From Neurospora tetraspora (lineage: Eukaryota; Ascomycota; Sordariomycetes; Sordariales; Sordariaceae): a stretch of DNA of 64,000 nucleotides. The position numbers and the translations under genes are program-made. The stretch spans positions 4,464,001 through 4,528,000 of the forward strand of contig NW_026944383.1 of NCBI RefSeq assembly GCF_033439725.1, in the 5' to 3' direction. This document shows positions 58,216-64,000 of the stretch, in pieces. The notes under the pieces were generated by a model that worked only from the letters and a program-made list of their open reading frames with translations, had not been told where the DNA came from and searched no databases. The stretch's first letter is position 1. The number at the start of each line of letters is the position of its first letter.

Positions 58216-58929
58216 ATGCTCGGATGGCTGGGAAGAATGTGGTGGATCTTGGGTGGGTGGATTTGGGGTGGCCTTGAAGCACCCTCTCCCAGGCACGGAA
58301 GAGAATGGTTGAGTAGTGAGTGTGGGACGGTTTGGTGAAATGCATCATGGAAAAGGAGCACAGGACAAAGGGGGGCAGAACACTACTTGCTTATTAGCGT
58401 TGTAGTATGTATGTTTGTATATTTAGTAGTTTGCTTCACGCATTGTACGTATTACAGAAGCTTACGTTGAGGGTTAAGGAGGATACAGCACTCCTTGCCG
58501 ACATTCACGACTGTTGGATAAGTTCACAGCTAGGAGATTATCGATGTGATTCATGATATCTATCGACTTGAAATTTCCGAAAACACCTCAGGCTAGTTGT
58601 GAAACAGCACCGGATGGCCTTGACTAAACCACTCTAGACTAACTCTAGAAATATCGGAAATCCTGGAGAGCTCAAGATCACGTCCCCGTCTGTTTGACTC
58701 GAAGATTGGCCTCTTCCTTTCACTATTTGCAGACTATTATGTGTAGGAGATCGCGCCGACATGGATGGGAGGAGGGCACTCCAAGCCTAGATGCACTTCC
58801 CGTTCCGTACCTGTGTGATCATCCCCGTCTCACTTATCCTCGTAACTGGGAAGATAGCACCCACCCCAACCCTTTGACCGAGTCGGTCCTACGCGAGAAA
58901 CCACCAGCCTTGGTTTCCTAGGATTTCTC
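58216..58929. other. Convergent 3' region
   Basis: About 700 bases between converging genes with both 3' UTRs. T-rich near 58,390-58,460. No gene or RNA recognised. Confidence 0.5.
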
Positions 58930-60513
58930 TTAGATCTCCTCCTCAGAGTCAGCATTGCCATCCGCCATCCTTTCTCTCTTGGACATCTCCTTGGCCAACT
59001 CCTCGTCGATACCCTCGGGTTCATCCTTAGAAGGAGGCTGGACGTCTCTCTGAACTCTGACTTTGACCTTCTTGGCCACCTGTTCATCATCGTCCCTTTT
59101 GTCTCCGTCTTCCTTGTGCTTCTCCTTCAACTCCTCAGTCTCCTCCTTGGACTCATCGTCGTCCTTATCCCATCCTGGCCATTTACCGTCATCCTCCTCT
59201 TCCTCGGGGAAGATGTGAACCCTCTCATTGACGTAATCCTTATCCATAGCGACCTCCTGCAGCCACTTCAGAACTGCTGAGCCGGCCTCGATGAGCACGA
59301 GCTCCATGATGAAGGCGTCGGGGCCGACACTGTAGGTAGGGCAGCCGTAGCCGACGTAGCCGGTGACGGCGCGGCTACCGCCATCCGGGCCGGCGATAAG
59401 GGTGTCGAGGGGATCCTGGTTCATGATGTAGGCGCGTCCACGCTGTTTGTAAGGGTACTTGTTAGCTGGGTGATTGCTACTTGATCGTGGGCTTGGAAGG
59501 AGAAGAACAACTTACCTGATCCACGAACTTTTTGAAGCCCTGGCAGTTTGCCTCACGCATATCGTAAAAGCCACCCAGCACAACGAGAGCGTTCAGCCTG
59601 TGTCCGATCTTCGCCCAGACATCGTCATTGTCGAGGTACTGCTCCACCTCATCCGCCATGTCACCGAGCGCGATGACATCGATCTTGGCCTTCTCACTAA
59701 CGAACTGCGGCACCACCTTCTCAAAGATATACTTGACATGCTCCGTCGGATTGGCATTCTCCGGAATGGTATTCCTCTCCGGATCGTGGTGCCAACCCCA
59801 GTGAACCAGACTGCTACCCGGAATCTGGTGACGAGCAAACTCACTCAGCCCTTTCTTCCCCTCAGGCCACCACCAGAGGTTGCCAGGGTTGGCGAGGATG
59901 ATGCCGGGCGCAGCGTCGTCGGTGGCGGAAGACTTCTGCTGCTTGAGAGCCTTGACCATGTTCATCATCGAGCCCTTGTTGAGACCGCCCAATCCGCTGG
60001 CCACACGGTGCGCCAGAATGCCAAAGTCCTGGCCGGACTGGCCGAAGATGATCACGACGCGCGACTTGGTGGAGAGATCCTCGCTGAGACGGATCTTGAC
60101 ATGACGCTCATCCTCGCTGGCAACGCCGAGCGGGAGGAGGGCCTTCTTCAGGCCTTCGGCTTCGAGGCGTGAGTCGATGATCTGTTTGACTACCTCTGTT
60201 GGATTTCGATATTTTTGTCAGTATCAGCTCAGATGGTTGTCAGAAATGGAGCGTTCATAACATACCGTTGAAGGCGAAGCGCTGACAGTCGTTGTACCTC
60301 ACGTTCTTGGTCGAGAAGTACTTGAAGTAGAAGTCGGGGTCTTGCCAGTAGCGAACTTCATCTTCCTCGTTGATGAAGTATCTATGCGCACACGATATGT
60401 TAGAATGATCGTCCTGTTGAGGATAACTTGGTTGATATCACGAACCCGAGCTCCTTGAGGTCTGGGGTGAACTTTGGTTCAGCTGGAAGGCCTGACCAAC
60501 GGCGACGAAACAT
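58930..60513 (-). CDS. Arb2-domain protein
   Basis: Arb2 domains occur in fission-yeast Arb2, a partner of Argonaute in heterochromatic RNA interference, and at the C-terminus of Hda1-type histone deacetylases. Four exons, 60513-60446, 60381-60266, 60195-59516 and 59442-58930, give 458 residues. The N-terminal MFRRRWSGLPAEPKFTPDLK, LGYFINEEDEVRYWQDPDFYFKY and the hydrolase-like VVIIFGQSGQDFGILAHRVASG are the typical start. LVHWGWHHD, DVIALGDMADEVEQYLD and LNALVVLGGFYD follow. The C-terminal 110 residues are strongly acidic and Lys-rich, absent from the minimal domain. The first intron uses an unusual GTTCGT donor, chosen because it alone joins LG to YFINEED. Whether this protein acts in Neurospora silencing is unproven; the family assignment is what the sequence supports. 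Confidence 0.85.
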
Positions 60514-61374
60514 CTTTTCTGCTTGGAGGTCGTTGAGTGTCCTGGTTGGGTTGCCGTTGATCAAGTTGGTTGGTTGTAAGCGTGAGGAAGGAAAGAACGT
60601 GAACCGCGTCGAGGGGTATTTGAATCCTCGTTACTTGGAGGTTCGCGAAGAAACTCGAAGGCTGCCGAACCGGTCTGAAGATGAGACGGAAGGAGCCCAA
60701 CAGTTGTTCTTTCATTCACAGGGAAGAGCGAGAATGGCGAGATTGGAGAACGGGATGGGATGATACTAACGAGTGAAAATGAGAAGGTAAACACTCAACT
60801 GCTTCAGATGGATGGTTAAACTGCTGTGACATTGTAGCTGTAAGATCGATAGATGTCGACATGCGGTACTGGTTCCAGTTCTCATCCAGACCTGCCTCAT
60901 CCCATCACCGATATAAGACGTGCTTGACAAACATGACCATGTTAACAGGCAACCAAACTCAAGCTGACAGCCGCTCCAACGAGGAAGTGTTTTCTTGACA
61001 AAATCAAGGTTGCGCAAACGTGAGCAATCGCCGGTTATGAGAACTGACGGAACGAATGGATAACACGAGACTTCAACGAACATCAGAGATCGAAGGCGTG
61101 GTGAATGAAGTCGTCGAACATACGAAGTGTTGGTGGTGGACGTGGTTGTCATGCGAACAGCACAGCACGCATCAACTTCCGCGTCTCGTCGACAGCGTCG
61201 TCTGTGTGGTTAAGACCAACGCCTCTCATTTCGCAAAGCCAACATTCTGCTACCAGAGTACGCGCCAAAAGCACCATCCAAAAAACCAAGCCAGAAACGA
61301 CAACCTTCTTCCTCACACCCCAAGCACGTAGCCCAGGGTTGTAACGAAAAAGTCGTGAGCACAAACAAGTAGTA
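60514..61374. other. Intergenic region between Arb2 gene and U2
   Basis: Holds the Arb2-gene promoter and the region 3' of U2. Frames are short and several simply read across U2. No further RNA gene recognised. Confidence 0.45.
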
Positions 61375-61563
61375 GTTCGCGTCGCCTGGAGGCAGTGTGA
61401 TACCAGGGACACAGTGGTCAGTATCCATAGGCAAGCCCAGAGGGATACCGACCGAGTTGCAAAAATTAGAATAATCACGATTCTACTCCGTAGAGCAGTT
61501 TCAGAGATTAAACTGAAAAGAACAGATACTACACTTGATCTAAGCCAAAAGGCAAAGAGAGCT
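61375..61563 (-). ncRNA. U2 spliceosomal snRNA
   Basis: RNA core of the U2 snRNP, which base-pairs with the intron branch point. Read on the minus strand the 5' part contains CTTTGCCTTTTGGCTTAGAT and then ATCAAGTGTAGTATCTGTTC, the near-invariant U2 5' domain. The GTAGTA that pairs with the branch site lies at 61532-61527. A TAATTTTTGC Sm-binding site follows near 61,459-61,468. Two 3' stem-loops are visible: GGTCGGTATCC pairs with GGATACTGACC, and CCTGG pairs with CCAGG around the loop TATCACACTGCCT, as in stem IV of U2. The length of about 190 nt is normal. The 5' end (about 61563) and 3' end (about 61375) are estimated by similarity. The gene is divergent from the uS14m gene about 420 bases away. 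Confidence 0.95.
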
Positions 61564-61982
61564 AAAGAAGAAAAAGAGAAAAAAAACCAGATAAAAATTG
61601 GGAGGGGGGGACGGTGTTAAATAGGTGTTTAGGAGTGGCCTGTGCACGAGTGCAAGCTGGAGAATTTGGGTGGAGCCCTGCTGGAGAGTGGCAGTCAGTT
61701 GGTTTGCGACTGGCAGACCTGTCAATGCTCATTGCCAACCTGCGAGAAAAATGACACCGCCCGGCAGCATTCTGCGGTTTCGCGCGCGGCGGGCTGGACG
61801 GCAAGCGCACAGGCCACTGGCCCGCCGTGGGGCGCCGGGAGAGTGACTGCGGCTCGCTAGGGCGACGACGCCGGAAGGAAAGCAACCGCCTGTGATAGTA
61901 TCGAATTCGCGCCTCGATCGGTATCGACGTCGTCTACATCCGACCCAACCCGCCAGTCCACCTCACCACCAAAACCGCCAAA
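61564..61982. promoter_or_regulatory. Shared upstream region of U2 and the uS14m gene
   Basis: 420 bases between divergent transcription units. On the U2 strand there is an AT-rich TATTTAAC about 55-60 bases before the RNA start and a pyrimidine tract just before it, a plausible core promoter. The GC-rich half at 61,740-61,860 would serve the ribosomal protein gene. Inferred, not tested. Confidence 0.4.
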
Positions 61983-62524
61983 ATGTCCATGTTCCGTGCC
62001 AAGAAGCTCGACCTCGGGTGCTTCACCAACGTCCGGGTCCTTCGTGATCACTCCAAGCGCAAGGCCTTTTTGGAGGCCGAGCCGGAGAGGTACCTACATC
62101 TCCATCCCTCGCTCCTCTTGCTCGCGACTTCGACGACAACAGATGATCTAACGACTCCTCTGTATTAGACAAGCCCTGCGCTACGCCATCCGCAACACCA
62201 CCCTCCCTGCCCGTACCAGGGCCGTCGCCCAGCTCCAGCTCACCCAAATGCACGCCTACACCAGGCCGACGCAGATCCGGAACCGCTGTATCCTCGGTGG
62301 AAAGAGTCGAGGTATCTTGAGGGACTTCAAGATGACAAGAGTATGTCCGCTATCGAACGTCCTAAACGGAGGGGTGATGGGCTACGAGTTGAGCTCCAGA
62401 TTGGAATGGGGGAAACCTTGCAGAGGCACGCGGCTTGCTAACATTGTTGGATCGCAAACAGTACAATTTCCGTATGAACGCCCTGATGGGTAACATTCCG
62501 GGTGTCAAGAAGGCCTCTTGGTAA
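61983..62524 (+). CDS. mrp2: Mitochondrial small-subunit ribosomal protein uS14m (Mrp2)
   Basis: Nuclear-encoded component of the mitochondrial small ribosomal subunit, homologous to bacterial S14. Three exons, 61983-62089, 62169-62340 and 62462-62524, encode 113 residues, the normal size. The protein is highly basic. Motifs seen: LRDHSKRKAFLEAEPERQALRYAIRN in the N-terminal half, then TRPTQIRNRCILGGKSRGILRDFKMTRYNFR, which matches the S14 core RxRC...GxxRG...F...R, and the terminal KKASW. The introns are 79 and 121 nt. A second ATG lies two codons after the first; the first is used. Import would rely on the basic N-terminus. Confidence 0.95.
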
Positions 62525-63020
62525 AAGAGAGCATGGCTACAAGGAACCCAGAGGTTTGTTGTGGTGGAGATGGTATCGGTACGCCCAGAGGCGAATAAAC
62601 TCTTTTCAAAACCCAGATGGGCTCGGGTTCGTCGTGTTGGTCAGAAAGTGCTACGCAGGGTTGAGAGACACCCGTGTGAGTGACCACACGATGAAGAGTG
62701 CTTCAAAGCTTTTTAGTGGGCAGAGGAGTTTGTATGATGCATCCTCCTGGACTGGGGATCTCTCTCCCGATGCCCGCTGTGTACTACTGTTGTTACAATA
62801 TTATACTCAGACACAGCAAATGAATGAATGTCTTTTTCAAGTTAACCGAAAGAACGATTCTCCCAAACGCCAAAGCGCATGCGACCCCCAAGGTGCCAAA
62901 TAACCAATCCGTCATGAGTCTATATGTTATTATACCCGCCATGGGATAGCTGTGAAAGCGCTAAATCCCAATTATAAATGTTGAAACACGCTCCAGAAAC
63001 GACATCTAACACAAGCTGCC
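62525..63020. other. Convergent 3' region, uS14m / lipoyl synthase
   Basis: About 500 bases containing both 3' UTRs. Short frames only; nothing else recognised. Confidence 0.5.
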
Positions 63021-64000
63021 TTAAGCGGACTTGGCGCTAGTCGCCTCCTCGGCGGCAACCGCCTGACCGAGGGCCTCAGAGACAGCCTTCTCGCCGGAAC
63101 GCTTCCTCAAGACGTTCTCGATGAAAGCCTCACCAGCCTTGTACGAGGAACGAACCAAAGGACCGCTGGCGCAGTACAGGAAGCCCATGTCAAGAGCACG
63201 CTGCCTCCAGAGCTCGAACTCATCGGGAGTGATGTACTTCTCCACCGCGAGATGTCTCTTGGTTGGGCGCATGTACTGTCCGAAGGTAACGACATCAACA
63301 TCGACCTTCCTCAGTTCTACAGAGCAACATTGTGGTTAGCATTGATCAAATGGGCAAGCGCAACTGATATGACTCACCCCTCAAAGCGTCCCAAAGCTCC
63401 TCCTCGGTCTCACCCAGACCAAGCATGATACTGGTCTTGGTGATAATGCCTTCCTTGCCCCGGACCTTCTTGACGTGTTCCAACACCTTCAAACTTTGAC
63501 GAAATGTAGCACGGCGATCACGCACGTAAGGCGTCAAGTTCTCGACAGTCTCAACGTTATGCGCATACACATCCAGTCCACTCTCCGCCACAATCTTGAC
63601 CATGTCCAAGTCACCCATAAAGTCACCGGTCAGAGCCTCAACGAGCAGAGTGGGCTTCTTCTGTTTGATCCGGCGAATCGTTTCCGCAAAGTGCCTGGCA
63701 CCACCATCGGCCAGATCGTCACGGTCGACACTCGTCAGCACAACATAACCGAGACCCCAGCGGGCCAGAGCCTCAGCGGTGTTCTCGGGCTCGTGGGGAT
63801 CCAGCGGGGGCGGCTTGCGGCTTGTCTTGACGCTGCAGAAGCGGCAGCCACGGGTGCAGGTGTCGCCCATGAGCATGATGGTGGCCGTCGCGGCGGCCTT
63901 GTTGGAGCCGCCCCAGCACTCGCCAATGTTGGGACATCTAGCCTCCTCGCATACTGTGTGAAGGTTGAGACCGCGCAGGTCGGCCTTGATCTTGGCAAAT
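63021..64000 (-). CDS. Lipoyl synthase, mitochondrial (radical SAM), 5' end outside window
   Basis: Radical S-adenosylmethionine enzyme that inserts two sulfur atoms into protein-bound octanoate to make lipoate, needed by pyruvate and 2-oxoglutarate dehydrogenases and glycine cleavage. Two exons are seen, (start beyond 64000)-63378 and 63316-63021, with a 61-nt intron and 306 residues so far. Both iron-sulfur clusters are visible: the auxiliary one in [12 protein letters not shown] (C-x4-C-x5-C) and the radical SAM one in CTRGCRFC (C-x3-C-x2-C). [36 protein letters not shown] and [14 protein letters not shown] are family hallmarks. [15 protein letters not shown] carries the conserved C-terminal RSSYKAGE. 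The missing part is the mitochondrial presequence and N-terminal lead-in. The C-terminal extension after about 280 is Ala/Glu-rich. Confidence 0.95.

Noticed and set aside
61149-61478. Minus-strand open frame of 109 codons over U2
   Set aside because: It overlaps the conserved 3' half of the U2 snRNA; the RNA explains the conservation and the translation has no family resemblance.

Overview
The window looks like nuclear DNA of a filamentous ascomycete, almost certainly Neurospora (N. crassa or a close relative). It holds the carotenoid gene al-1 (phytoene desaturase) next to a type II myosin heavy chain gene. Introns are short (about 50-115 nt) with GTAAGT-like donors, coding sequence is GC-rich, and a dead retrotransposon carries heavy C-to-T/G-to-A (RIP-type) damage. 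I recognise the al-1 neighbourhood of linkage group I from memory; I could not check it against a genome.

Layout. 1-1722 (-): 5' part of a proline-rich protein that runs off the left edge. 3209-10575 (+): type II myosin heavy chain. 11628-17013: a copia-type LTR retrotransposon wrecked by RIP. 17767-19701 (+): al-1. 20477-23110 (-): F-BAR/RhoGAP protein of the Rgd1 type. 25038-26353 (-): aspartate-semialdehyde dehydrogenase. 28670-29902 (+): short-chain dehydrogenase. 32665-34392 (-): Whi3-like RRM protein. 34393-43070: a gene-poor stretch of 8.7 kb containing a 475-bp hAT-like MITE with a perfect 8-bp target duplication. 43071-46462 (-): Zn2Cys6 transcription factor. 47586-49775 (-): unrecognised Ser/Pro-rich protein. 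52286-53641 (+): Ipi3 WD40 protein. 54113-55496 (-): multi-pass membrane protein. 56479-58215 (+): probable mitochondrial membrane protein. 58930-60513 (-): Arb2-domain protein. About 61375-61563 (-): U2 spliceosomal snRNA. 61983-62524 (+): mitochondrial ribosomal protein uS14m. 63021-64000 (-): lipoyl synthase, running off the right edge.

The genes do not form one pathway; this is ordinary fungal gene order with a separate promoter for each gene. Related functions do recur: polarity and cytokinesis (myosin II, RhoGAP, Whi3-like), mitochondrial biogenesis (uS14m, lipoyl synthase, the TPR-like membrane protein) and RNA biology (Ipi3, Arb2, U2, Whi3-like).

No new multi-gene system is evident. 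The most noteworthy items are the RIP-killed copia element directly upstream of the light-regulated al-1 promoter, with RIP polarity that flips inside each LTR; the intact hAT-type MITE; and the U2 gene, which open-reading-frame annotation would miss. Exon boundaries were derived by hand from frame, splice consensus and family conservation.
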